Shown piece by piece: positions 7,346 through 15,441 of a stretch of 37,773 nt of DNA. Every line of letters begins with the position of its first letter. The first letter of the stretch is position 1. The DNA is from an uncultured Pelagibacteraceae bacterium (lineage in GTDB: Bacteria > Pseudomonadota > Alphaproteobacteria > Pelagibacterales > AG-422-B15): assembly GCA_902565955.1 (NCBI GenBank), contig CACFGR010000005.1:1-37773 (forward strand), written 5' to 3'. The position numbers and the translations under genes are program-made. The notes under the pieces are model-generated. The model searched no databases and was not told the origin of the DNA. It worked only from the letters and a program-made list of their open reading frames with translations.

Positions 7346-8716
7346 CTATAAATAAAAATCGTATTCTTCCGAAGGTATGAAACTGTTATCCATATGTTCA
7401 AATTCACCTTCTTTGGCTGACACGTATAAATCGAGATACTCTTTTCCTAAATACTTAGATAAAATTTTTGATTCTTGAAAACGATTTAATGCAGACTCCA
7501 TATTTTTTGGCATTTCAGGATCAGCAGTCTTATCAGCACCTTCAGTGTTATCAAAACTTACTTGGTCTGTTGGTGAGAGTTTTTTTGTAAGTCCATGATG
7601 AAGTCCTGAAAGGATACAGGCTAAAACAAGATATGGATTTGCATCAGCTGATGCTACCCGGTGTTCAATTCTTTTTGCGCTATCTGATCCAGCGGGTATT
7701 CTCAATGAAACATCTCTTCGATTCCAAGACCAACTTTTATTTACAGGAACAAAATTTCGGGTTTGTATTCTTCGATAACCATTTCTATTTGGAATAAAAA
7801 TTGGAAATGAGTCATAAAAAGTTTCTTGAAAACCAGCTAAAGCATTCTTTAACTTATCATTTCCATAACGATTCTTAGTTGCAAAAATATTTTTTCCATC
7901 ATCATCGTACACTGAAATATGCAGGTGCATTCCATTTCCAGTCTCCTCAAGAAATGGCTTTGCCATAAATGTTGCTTCAAACCCATGCTTTGCAGTTGTT
8001 TCTTTTATTATTCTTCTTAACATTGCTGCATCATCCGCTGCTTTAAGCAGATCACCGGTATGCTTTAAATTAATTTCGTACTGGCCAGCAGCAAATTCAC
8101 TTGAAGCTGTTGTTGCAGGGATATCTTGAATTTTACAGTTCTCGTTAATTTCATTAAATAAATCGCCAAACATATCAAGGTCAGGAATTCCATATACATG
8201 AGTTTTACTTGCACCTAATGCAGGGACCGGCTTGCCTTCCTCATTTCTTTTCTTATCCAACAAATAAAACTCTAATTCAAAAGCTACTACTGGATTAAAT
8301 CCGGTGCCTTTGAATTTATTCATTACTTTTTCTAAAATATTTCTTGGGTCAACTTCCGCAGGATTTTCTATTACACCCCATTTTTCCTGTTCTTTTCTCA
8401 TAGAAATTAGTACTTGAAGAACCTTGCTATCCCAAGGGACGGGCTTTATGGAATTTTTAACGGGCATTAAAACCCCATCTGGATCTCCGTCAGTCCAACC
8501 AAGATTCATCGTGTTGGTTACGCCACCTAGGACATCTAAATAAAATGCTGAAAAAGGTAACAATACACCATCTGAAAAAATTTTATCTGCCTCTAGTACT
8601 GGAAATCTTTTTCCCCTCACATATCCACAGAGGTCTGTAAATATTGCGTCTACATATTGGATATTATGATGACGATTAAGCACTTCATCAAATTCTGATT
8701 GTGTTGCAAGTTCCAT
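7346..8716 (-). CDS. puuA: Glutamine synthetase family: gamma-glutamylpolyamine synthetase-like
   Basis: A 456-residue type III-like glutamine synthetase relative that probably ligates glutamate to an amine using ATP. The N-terminus (YVDAIFTDLCGYVRGKRFP) matches the PuuA/SpuI opening rather than GlnA. The catalytic core shows VVAFELEFYLLD (metal glutamates), GNGMHLHISVYD and RRDVSLRIPAGSDSAKRIEHRVASADANPYLV (ATP and glutamate binding, arginines). The tyrosine adenylylation site and longer C-terminus of GlnA are not seen. Polyamine context supports the glutamylation role: Pot transporter, PuuD-like hydrolase at 28850, class III aminotransferases. It lies 18 bp after the Rieske-less oxygenase gene. 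The amine substrate is not determined; ethanolamine or monoamine ligases look similar. Confidence 0.78.
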   Translation of the reverse strand: MELATQSEFDEVLNRHHNIQYVDAIFTDLCGYVRGKRFPVLEADKIFSDGVLLPFSAFYLDVLGGVTNTMNLGWTDGDPDGVLMPVKNSIKPVPWDSKVLQVLISMRKEQEKWGVIENPAEVDPRNILEKVMNKFKGTGFNPVVAFELEFYLLDKKRNEEGKPVPALGASKTHVYGIPDLDMFGDLFNEINENCKIQDIPATTASSEFAAGQYEINLKHTGDLLKAADDAAMLRRIIKETTAKHGFEATFMAKPFLEETGNGMHLHISVYDDDGKNIFATKNRYGNDKLKNALAGFQETFYDSFPIFIPNRNGYRRIQTRNFVPVNKSWSWNRRDVSLRIPAGSDSAKRIEHRVASADANPYLVLACILSGLHHGLTKKLSPTDQVSFDNTEGADKTADPEMPKNMESALNRFQESKILSKYLGKEYLDLYVSAKEGEFEHMDNSFIPSEEYDFYL

Positions 8717-8734
8717 ATAGGTATCGAATTAAGA

Positions 8735-9829
8735 TTAGACTAAGTCGTTCAGGTGTGTCTGTAAATGATTAAGGTAAAATTTCTGATATTGAACTAAGCT
8801 CGTCTCTAAATCCCCATATTTGCCAGGCTGATAGGACCTGCTTTCAATTCCCTTTTGATTCATTTCACATAAGTGGGAATCTTCAGTAGAAGTTTGGTCC
8901 CACAAAAAAATCATTTTATCGACATCAACTTCCGCATCTTTATGAGTTACCCAATATTGGGTCACTACTGTTTTATTTTGACTAATTGGTGAGAATAAAA
9001 AAAGTATCACAAATTCGTTATTTGCAACAAAGCTGTTAAATGGGCTGAAACCAATTGCAGTATAACCATTGTCAGCACCAATCTCCCTAAAATCACCCAT
9101 CAATGTTGAACAAGAATAACTGCCATCCATTGTTTCTGATGCAATACCTTCAGGTAAAGGTGTGCGCTCTGCAATTCTAAAATATTTTGAGTCATGCTCA
9201 CTGTACTCTCCAACAAATAAACCTCTTTTTAAAGTTTGTTCTGTCCACTCTTTAATACGTTTTGTAAGTTTAGGGGCCTCAATTCCTGAGCCAACACCTG
9301 CTCCATAAGAATTACAGTAATCTTCACCATGCACACTTAGATAATCTTTGTGCGTAAATTCGCCTCCCCAGCAATGAGCGCATTCTTTAAAATTATGAAT
9401 TGTAGCTAAATGTGAAGCATTAAAAATAAAATCTTTTTGAAAAGCAATCTTGCCATCATTAAGTCCATGAATTTTGATGTATGGTTCAAGTGGTTTAATG
9501 AATTCATCAAATGAATAGGGAGAGTTTGATAAATTGATGAATACTAAACTCTCATACACTTTTAAATGACACTTAATATTTGGATCAGATGCTGAAATTG
9601 AAAGTTGATTATCATCTGTCTTTTTTATCTCTATAAATCCTTTATTTAAGTTGTATGTAAAGATATTGGTTTGATTAAAGTACGAGAGATGGGTGAGAAA
9701 AACCCATTGTTTTTTGAAAATTGCATCATAACTTGCATGAAATATCTCTGAATTTGTAAAGAAAAGTTGATCCATTCCTGCGTGTGGATCTTGACTTTGT
9801 ATTAAACTTTTGATTTTTTCACTTATCAT
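8735..9829 (-). CDS. Rieske-oxygenase alpha-subunit relative lacking the Rieske domain
   Basis: The 364-residue protein aligns by eye along its whole length with the complete Rieske oxygenase at 16815-18053 (412 residues), for example FFTNSEIFHASYDAIFKKQW against FYTDSNIFSEEMKRIYFKQW, and CHLKVYESLVFINLS against CHLKIYEGLVFINLS. Between residues 73 and 87 it replaces about 60 residues of the paralogue by about 12, removing all four [2Fe-2S] ligands (CxH and CxxH). The 48-residue length difference equals the gap. In the catalytic domain H152 and D317 are kept, but the second iron histidine is shifted: E157 sits at the expected place and H160 is nearby. The frame is intact with no stop. It could be a non-catalytic partner, a binding protein or an oxygenase fed by another redox centre. 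First gene of the minus-strand operon with puuA. Confidence 0.75.
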   Translation of the reverse strand: MISEKIKSLIQSQDPHAGMDQLFFTNSEIFHASYDAIFKKQWVFLTHLSYFNQTNIFTYNLNKGFIEIKKTDDNQLSISASDPNIKCHLKVYESLVFINLSNSPYSFDEFIKPLEPYIKIHGLNDGKIAFQKDFIFNASHLATIHNFKECAHCWGGEFTHKDYLSVHGEDYCNSYGAGVGSGIEAPKLTKRIKEWTEQTLKRGLFVGEYSEHDSKYFRIAERTPLPEGIASETMDGSYSCSTLMGDFREIGADNGYTAIGFSPFNSFVANNEFVILFLFSPISQNKTVVTQYWVTHKDAEVDVDKMIFLWDQTSTEDSHLCEMNQKGIESRSYQPGKYGDLETSLVQYQKFYLNHLQTHLNDLV

Positions 9830-9881
9830 AAATAATTTTCAATATATTTTAATAATTGTTAAATTTAAATAAAAAATCATC

Positions 9882-11375
9882 ATGAATGATAATGATATTG
9901 AAATTTGTTATTTATCCGCTTCAGATACATTAAAGAAGTATAAAGAAAAAAAATTATCTCCAGTTGAAGTCCTGTCGGCTGTAATTAAAAGAATAGAAAC
10001 AGTTAATCCCAAGATAAATGCATTTAATTATCTTGATTTTGATAAGTCTATAGAACTTGCAAAAGAGTCTGAGAAAAAATTTTTCAATAATAATAATGTT
10101 CTGCCTCTTGAAGGATTACCTTTAGCAATAAAAGACGAGGTGAATATAAAAGGACAACCAAATCGTAATGGTTGTTTACTTCTCAAGAATAATATTGCAC
10201 AGAAAACTGATATTGATGTTGAAACAATAGTCAATTCAGGAGCGATACTTCACGGGCGCACAACCAATCCAGAATTTTCTCTCACCTCTTTTTGTCACTC
10301 AAAACTAAATGGCGTAACAAGAAATCCTTGGAACTTAGATATGACACCTGGTGGATCAAGTGGAGGCAGTGCGGCTGCATTAGCTTCAGGCTGTGCAATG
10401 TTGACAACAGGAAGTGACATTGGAGGTTCAATAAGAATACCAGCAGGTGCATGTGGCGTAGTTGGATACAAGCCGCCTCATGGAAGAAATGCTCAAAGTT
10501 ATCCATTCAATCATGACCCTTACTGTGTAACAGGACCACTCGCAAGAACAGTGGTTGATACTGCAATGATGCAAAATATTATGTGTGGACCAAACCAAAA
10601 AGATATAACATCTTTACGGCCAAAAAAACTCTTACCATTAAATTACGAAAATATTAAAAATTGGAAAATAGCTTATTCAATGGACTTAGGATTTTTTGAG
10701 ATTGATAAGGAAGTGGAACAGAATACGCTGACAGCATTAAAAAAATTTGAAAGTCTTGGATGTCAGGTCACAGAGGTGAAACTTAATTGGAAAAAAGATG
10801 AAGTAAATTCGGTTTGCTTCAGTCATTATGCAAATTCTTTTTATAAAGAAATTTCTGAGCTTTCAGATTCTGAAAAAGAACAGCTGAGTGATTATACAAA
10901 AATGTTCAGTGGTGTTACTGAAATGCACATTGACTCCTTAAAAAATAATAAAAAAATTTATCACGAACAAATTGGTGCTCACTTGGGTTATGGCGTTGAA
11001 GAAAGTGCAATGGTGACTGGAAAAATGTATGAAGAAATTGGTCCAATATTGGAAAAATATGATTTATTTATTTGCCCTACCAATGCCTTACCGGCAATCA
11101 AAGCAGATATTGATATAGTTAACGAACGCGTCATTATTAATGGAAAAGAACAGGAATGTGCTGACTTTGCATGGTGCATGTCTCACCCATTCAATATGTT
11201 GGGCAAACTGCCAGTCCTTTCTGTACCCTCTGGCTTTAGTTCAAATCAAGTGCCTACCGGCATTCAGATTATTTCACGCTCCTACAGTGATGAACTAGTA
11301 TTTCAAGGAGGATACAACTACGAAATCGTGGATCCATGGCTAAATAATGCGAAAAATCGGCCAGTTTTTGATTGA
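9882..11375 (+). CDS. Amidase signature family hydrolase
   Basis: 497 residues with the complete amidase signature: K84 (LAIKDEV), the GGSSGGSAAALASG block with the cis-serine S159, and the nucleophile S183 in GSDIGGSIRIPAG, giving the Ser-cisSer-Lys triad. It hydrolyses a carboxamide to acid and ammonia. C-terminal features such as FICPTNALPAIKADI and PSGFSSNQVPTGIQII are family-typical. No signal peptide, so cytoplasmic. It is divergent from the Rieske-less oxygenase gene (52 bp between starts) and precedes the PotD-like gene on the same strand by 70 bp, which hints at an amide-containing intermediate in the local pathway. GatA is unlikely because no gatB/gatC lie alongside. Confidence 0.88.
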   Translation: MNDNDIEICYLSASDTLKKYKEKKLSPVEVLSAVIKRIETVNPKINAFNYLDFDKSIELAKESEKKFFNNNNVLPLEGLPLAIKDEVNIKGQPNRNGCLLLKNNIAQKTDIDVETIVNSGAILHGRTTNPEFSLTSFCHSKLNGVTRNPWNLDMTPGGSSGGSAAALASGCAMLTTGSDIGGSIRIPAGACGVVGYKPPHGRNAQSYPFNHDPYCVTGPLARTVVDTAMMQNIMCGPNQKDITSLRPKKLLPLNYENIKNWKIAYSMDLGFFEIDKEVEQNTLTALKKFESLGCQVTEVKLNWKKDEVNSVCFSHYANSFYKEISELSDSEKEQLSDYTKMFSGVTEMHIDSLKNNKKIYHEQIGAHLGYGVEESAMVTGKMYEEIGPILEKYDLFICPTNALPAIKADIDIVNERVIINGKEQECADFAWCMSHPFNMLGKLPVLSVPSGFSSNQVPTGIQIISRSYSDELVFQGGYNYEIVDPWLNNAKNRPVFD

Positions 11376-11382
11376 TATAGTA

Positions 11383-11410
11383 TTGACCAGTTTATCCAGA
11401 GGTGTACAAT
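11383..11410 (+). promoter_or_regulatory. Sigma70-type promoter of the PotD-like gene
   Basis: TTGACC at 11383-11388, 16 bp spacer, TACAAT at 11405-11410; each hexamer matches consensus at 5 of 6. Predicted start near 11417 leaves about 29 bases of leader containing AAGGA at 11432-11436, nine bases before the ATG. It would give the binding-protein gene its own transcript apart from the amidase. Confidence 0.6.
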
Positions 11411-11445
11411 TTTTTCAGATTAAACAAAAAAAAGGATAATTAATT

Positions 11446-12570
11446 ATGCCAAAATACGATGTAACTAAAAAGTTCATTGATAACTTGCGAGAAGGCAAGG
11501 TAAGTCGTAGGTCTTTTGTAAAGGGTATGGGTGCAGCTGGTGTTCTAGGTTTAACATCCGGTCTTGTTCCTGCTACTAATGCATTTGCATCTACTGGACG
11601 TGCTTTTGTTTGGGGCGGTTATGATGACGATGGTCTATTTGGACCATATGTTGAAGCTCACGGATCACCAGAATATTCAACTTTTGGGGATGCGGAGGAA
11701 GGTCTTCAAAAATTAAAAGCTGGTTTTGAAGTTGATGTTGCTTGGCCTTGCCAAGGTGAAATTGCACGATGGGTAAGAGCTGGTGTTATTCAGCCACTTG
11801 ACACATCAAGATTAGAAAACTGGGGAGATATGTTCCCAGAAGTTAGAGACTTACCAAGTGGTATAGTTAACGGACAAAACTATTTTGCACCGGTTGACTG
11901 GGGAGACACAAGTATTGTGTACAACACTGATAAAGTCACTTGGATGCAACCAGGTAATGAAAGTCTATATCTTTTAGAAGATCCAAGAATGAAAGGTAAA
12001 GTTGGAGTACTTGATAGTGCTGCAGATAGTTTATTCTTGATGATGCATTATCTAGGAACAGACATTAAGGACATTAACCAATTAAATAAAGCGGCTATTG
12101 ATCAAGGTATCAATAAGTTCCGTGAACTCAGAGATAATGGAAACATTAGAACATTCTTTGCTGACTCTGCTTCTATTGCTGAAGCAATTGGAAACGAAGA
12201 GGTCTGGGCTTCAATTTGTTGGAACGAAACATCATGGGAGACTGGTTACCCAATGATGCGTCCTGTTGAAGGTACAATGACATGGGCATGCGGACTTGCA
12301 ATTGCGACAGGTGCAAATCTTGATGTTGCTTATGACATGATTAACGCTGCAACTAGTGCCGAAACTTCAGCTTATCTATTAAGCGAATGGGGTTACGGAC
12401 ACTCTAACCAAAAAGGCTTTGGCTCACTTACTGCAGATGAGCTAGCTGAAAGAGGAGTTGCTCCAAACCCAGCTGAACACTTAGCGAATGGTGCGTTCTC
12501 AGTAATGCCACCAGATGATGTAACGGATTACATGGAAGCTCAGTGGGCAGAAATGACTGCTGGCGGTTAA
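11446..12570 (+). CDS. Tat-exported polyamine-type ABC substrate-binding protein (PotD-like)
   Basis: A 374-residue periplasmic binding protein. A twin-arginine signal is clear: SRRSFVKG with R21-R22, then GAAGVLGLTSGLVP and cleavage probably after AFA (residue 48). The mature part has the PotD/PotF-like order of motifs: FVWGGYDDDG, a YNTDKV strand, LLEDPRMKGKVGVLD, and a hinge region with GNEEVWASICWNET. It should capture a cationic amine for the PotABC-like permease encoded convergently at 12620-15405. A good ribosome-binding site (AAGGA) and its own promoter suggest high expression, as usual for binding proteins. Tat export implies folding, or cofactor or ligand binding, in the cytoplasm before secretion. 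Substrate (spermidine, putrescine or another amine/betaine) is undetermined. Confidence 0.85.
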   Translation: MPKYDVTKKFIDNLREGKVSRRSFVKGMGAAGVLGLTSGLVPATNAFASTGRAFVWGGYDDDGLFGPYVEAHGSPEYSTFGDAEEGLQKLKAGFEVDVAWPCQGEIARWVRAGVIQPLDTSRLENWGDMFPEVRDLPSGIVNGQNYFAPVDWGDTSIVYNTDKVTWMQPGNESLYLLEDPRMKGKVGVLDSAADSLFLMMHYLGTDIKDINQLNKAAIDQGINKFRELRDNGNIRTFFADSASIAEAIGNEEVWASICWNETSWETGYPMMRPVEGTMTWACGLAIATGANLDVAYDMINAATSAETSAYLLSEWGYGHSNQKGFGSLTADELAERGVAPNPAEHLANGAFSVMPPDDVTDYMEAQWAEMTAGG

Positions 12571-12591
12571 TCTTAAATTTGTGAAATCATT

Positions 12592-12630
12592 AATAGCCTG
12601 TTCTCTTGTTGAGAACAGGCTATTTTTTTT
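12592..12630 (+). terminator. Intrinsic terminator of the PotD-like gene
   Basis: A perfect 14-bp stem (12592-12605 with 12611-12624) and a 5-base loop TTGTT, followed by an unbroken T tract through 12630. The T tract is on the plus strand, so it ends the PotD-like message. The stop codon of the convergent ABC ATPase (12622-12620) lies inside the right arm. On the minus strand the hairpin has no U tract, so it would stop that transcript only weakly. Confidence 0.9.
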
Positions 12631-13702
12631 GCAGTAAGCTAATATCTTCTAAACTGATACTTATAAAACAAGTATTGTTCTCAAATGATTGATTATCAAA
12701 GTGCTGTGATGACACAGTTATTACTTTATTGATTCCAGAAACCTCAACATAAAATCTTGTCATTTCTCCTAAGTAGGAAGTCTGATTTATTTTTGCTTCT
12801 AAGCAAATATCCCAATCAGATTTATCTCTAGAAATCATCATTGACTCGGGTCGAACACTACACACAACATCAGATGAATTCTCTGGAATATTTAGGTTAT
12901 TTTTGACCTTAAAATCACCAAGATCTTCAATCGCAACATTTATATGCTCACCATCTTTTGACTTTGTAGAAGCTTTTAAAAAGTTTGTTTCTCCAATGAA
13001 ATCACTTACAAAAATATTTTCTGGATTTTTATAAAGTTCATTTGGAGCTGATAGTTGCTGTATCTTGCCTTCACTCATAACAGCAACTCTATCTGACATA
13101 CTTATAGCTTCTTGTTGGTCATGCGTAACAAATACAAAGGTAATTCCAATTTCTTTCTGTAGCGTTCTCAATTCAAGTTGCATTTCGTCTCTTAATTTTT
13201 TATCTAGCGCTCCAAGAGGCTCATCTAATAAAAGAACTTTTGGTTGTCTAACTAAAGCTCTTGCTAACGCAACACGCTGTCTTTGCCCACCCGATAATTG
13301 GCCACTGAATCTCTCCTCATAGCCCTCAAGTTTCACGAGAGCTAAAACATCATCAACCCTTTTTTTGATTTCGTCATCAGTCAAACCAAGTTTTCTTAAT
13401 CCAAATTTTATATTTTGCTCAACATTAATGTGTGGAAATATGGCATAGTTTTGAAATACCATATTTGTAGGTCTTTTATCAGGAGGTAGTGCAGTGATAT
13501 CACTGCCATCGATTAATAAATTACCATTTGTTGGATATTCAAATCCTGCCAACAATCGAAGTAAAGTTGTTTTTCCACATCCTGATGGGCCCAACAATGA
13601 AAAGAACTCTCCTTCTTTAATTGAAAAAGAGACATCATCAACTGCTTTGACATTTCCAAAATGTTTTGAAATTCCGTTTATCTGAATAAAATTTTCGTTC
13701 AT
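12620..13702 (-). CDS. PotA-like ABC transporter ATP-binding protein
   Basis: 360 residues. Walker A GPSGCGKTT (38-46), Q-loop VFQNYAIFPH, signature LSGGQRQRVALARAL, Walker B VLLLDEPLGALD and switch histidine FVTHDQ are all intact, followed by a TOBE-type C-terminal domain (residues about 240-355) as in PotA/FbpC importers. It energises uptake by the two permeases directly upstream; the gap to PotC-like is 5 bp. The last codons run through the T tract and the stop sits in the terminator hairpin of the convergent binding-protein gene. Substrate is inferred from neighbours (amine-catabolic enzymes). Confidence 0.9.
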   Translation of the reverse strand: MNENFIQINGISKHFGNVKAVDDVSFSIKEGEFFSLLGPSGCGKTTLLRLLAGFEYPTNGNLLIDGSDITALPPDKRPTNMVFQNYAIFPHINVEQNIKFGLRKLGLTDDEIKKRVDDVLALVKLEGYEERFSGQLSGGQRQRVALARALVRQPKVLLLDEPLGALDKKLRDEMQLELRTLQKEIGITFVFVTHDQQEAISMSDRVAVMSEGKIQQLSAPNELYKNPENIFVSDFIGETNFLKASTKSKDGEHINVAIEDLGDFKVKNNLNIPENSSDVVCSVRPESMMISRDKSDWDICLEAKINQTSYLGEMTRFYVEVSGINKVITVSSQHFDNQSFENNTCFISISLEDISLLQKK

Positions 13703-13707
13703 AATTC

Positions 13708-14517
13708 TTACAATTTAATAGCTATATCCTGTTTCTCTTTGCCTTGTCCAACATTTCTCAGCCAGAATGCTAACAAAACAATAAAAGTAGTAAACACAAT
13801 TATCACCGCCCCCAAAGCGAGTACGTGTGGAAGTTTTTTTACAAAACGCATTTGATTCCACATATACATAGGTAAAGTAGCATCACTGCCGGATAGAAAG
13901 AATGCCAGAATAAATTCGTCAAAAGATATAATAAAGCTTAGCAATAAAGCAGCTATTATGCCTGGCAAATAAAGAGGTAGTGATACTCTATAAAAAGTTC
14001 CCCAAGCATTTTCCCCTAAATCGCGTGATGCCTCTTCTAAAGAAAAGTCAAAACCTTCTATACGCGCAATCAAAATTAACATTGCAAATGGAGTACAAAA
14101 CAATATGTGTCCTATTGTGACTGGAACCAGACCCAATGGAAGCCCAAGGTTGATCCAAATAATTAATATTGATACCGCTAAAATTATTTCAGGAATTAAA
14201 AACGGCATCATTATTGCTCCGTAAGAAACATTCTGACCCCTAAATTTGTACCTAACAAATGCCTTTGCAGCGAGAAGTGCAATTGCTGTGCTCACAACGC
14301 TTGCAACAACACCAACTTTAACGCTCGCCCATAAAGCTTTATGTAAGTTACGCTTCGACCACATTTCTTCATAATGGTCTGTGGTAAACCCCGCTAATGG
14401 AAATGACATATAATTTGCATCGTTAAAACTAAAAATTGGTAAAAAAAGAACCGGTATATATAGAAAGCCGAAATATATTAATGTGTAAACTAGCAGTGAA
14501 CTATTTTTTTCATTCAT
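13708..14517 (-). CDS. PotC-like ABC transporter permease
   Basis: A 269-residue inner-membrane permease with six predicted helices and the binding-protein-dependent transport signature EEASRDLGENAWGTFYRVSLPLYLPGI (EAA loop that contacts the ATPase) near residues 160-186. The opening, LIYFGFLYIPVLFLPIFSFND, and the C-terminal FDEFILAFFLSG are typical of PotC. It should pair with the PotB-like protein encoded 3 bp upstream to form the translocation channel. Confidence 0.9.
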   Translation of the reverse strand: MNEKNSSLLVYTLIYFGFLYIPVLFLPIFSFNDANYMSFPLAGFTTDHYEEMWSKRNLHKALWASVKVGVVASVVSTAIALLAAKAFVRYKFRGQNVSYGAIMMPFLIPEIILAVSILIIWINLGLPLGLVPVTIGHILFCTPFAMLILIARIEGFDFSLEEASRDLGENAWGTFYRVSLPLYLPGIIAALLLSFIISFDEFILAFFLSGSDATLPMYMWNQMRFVKKLPHVLALGAVIIVFTTFIVLLAFWLRNVGQGKEKQDIAIKL

Positions 14518-14520
14518 GAT

Positions 14521-15405
14521 TTAAGAGAGCCTCTGTGTAAGTCTTTTTGTTGTGTATGAGACAATTGCTGTTATGAGAATAACGGTCGTCAGCATGATTG
14601 TGGCTGATGCTGCTCCAAGTGGTATATTGTTTATTTTTCCAAAATAAGCTTGGATCATATTTGATAACATTCTTCCTTCAGTACCCCCAATTAAGGCAGG
14701 CGTTACATAATCACCTACAGTTGGAATAAATATTATTAAAATCGCACCAATGACACCTGGCAGGGATAGAGGAAATGTCACTTTCCAAAATACTTCAAAT
14801 TTTGATAAACCGAGATCTCTTGCAGCTTCAATATATGAAAAGTCTATTTTCTCAAGAGACACGTAAAGTGGTAATAAAGCAAATGCTGCCCAAGCATGTG
14901 TTAGTGTAATAATAACAGCTTCCTCCGAGTACATAAGAAATGTAAGAGGCTCACTAATAATGCCTGCGCCTAATAATGTTGAATTGAAAACTCCTTTAGT
15001 GCCCAGTATGATTTTCCAAGAAAATACTCTTAATAGGTATGAAGTCCAAAAAGGTAAGGTTAGCAAAACTAACCATAACATTTTATTTTTTTTCACATAA
15101 AAAGCGATGTAATAGCATACAGGGTATGCAGTTAGAAGGGTGATCAGTGTTACAATAAATGATATTTTGACCGACTTAATAAGAAGTGAGACCAGCAAAC
15201 TTTTTTCAAAAAAATCAATGTATCGCTGAAATGTTGGAGTGAAATCAATCTCCATCATGCTTACTTGCGTAAAAGAACTAAAACTCAGCATTAATGCCAT
15301 TGGAATAAGCATCACGAGTATTATTAAAAATAATGCAGGAGAAAGTAATGAATATGCTTTTGCATTATCACTCTTAGAATACAAATTTCGCCAAGCTTGA
15401 AACAT
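14521..15405 (-). CDS. PotB-like ABC transporter permease
   Basis: A 294-residue permease; six membrane helices, first segment ALFLIILVMLIPMALMLSFSSF, and the EAA loop IEAARDLGLSKFEVFWKVTFPLSLPGV at about 195-221. The segment PTVGDYVTPALIGG is characteristic of PotB-type subunits. It is the first transporter gene of the block, 36 bp after the DAO-family oxidase, so the order oxidase, potB, potC, potA suggests that the oxidase substrate or its precursor is the imported compound. Confidence 0.9.
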   Translation of the reverse strand: MFQAWRNLYSKSDNAKAYSLLSPALFLIILVMLIPMALMLSFSSFTQVSMMEIDFTPTFQRYIDFFEKSLLVSLLIKSVKISFIVTLITLLTAYPVCYYIAFYVKKNKMLWLVLLTLPFWTSYLLRVFSWKIILGTKGVFNSTLLGAGIISEPLTFLMYSEEAVIITLTHAWAAFALLPLYVSLEKIDFSYIEAARDLGLSKFEVFWKVTFPLSLPGVIGAILIIFIPTVGDYVTPALIGGTEGRMLSNMIQAYFGKINNIPLGAASATIMLTTVILITAIVSYTTKRLTQRLS

Positions 15406-15441
15406 AAGAAAATTTTAATTTATATAAATAATAGATGCAAT

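Noticed and set aside
8950..9829. Frameshift or assembly gap as the cause of the missing Rieske domain
   Set aside because: The frame is continuous, the join is smooth with plausible residues, and flanking similarity resumes in frame; a clean in-frame deletion cannot be excluded from this sequence alone but there is no sign of decay.
9830..9881. Possible bidirectional promoter between the Rieske-less gene and the amidase
   Set aside because: The gap is almost pure A/T; no pair of hexamers stands out and no ATTGAA-N6-TTCAAT operator is present.
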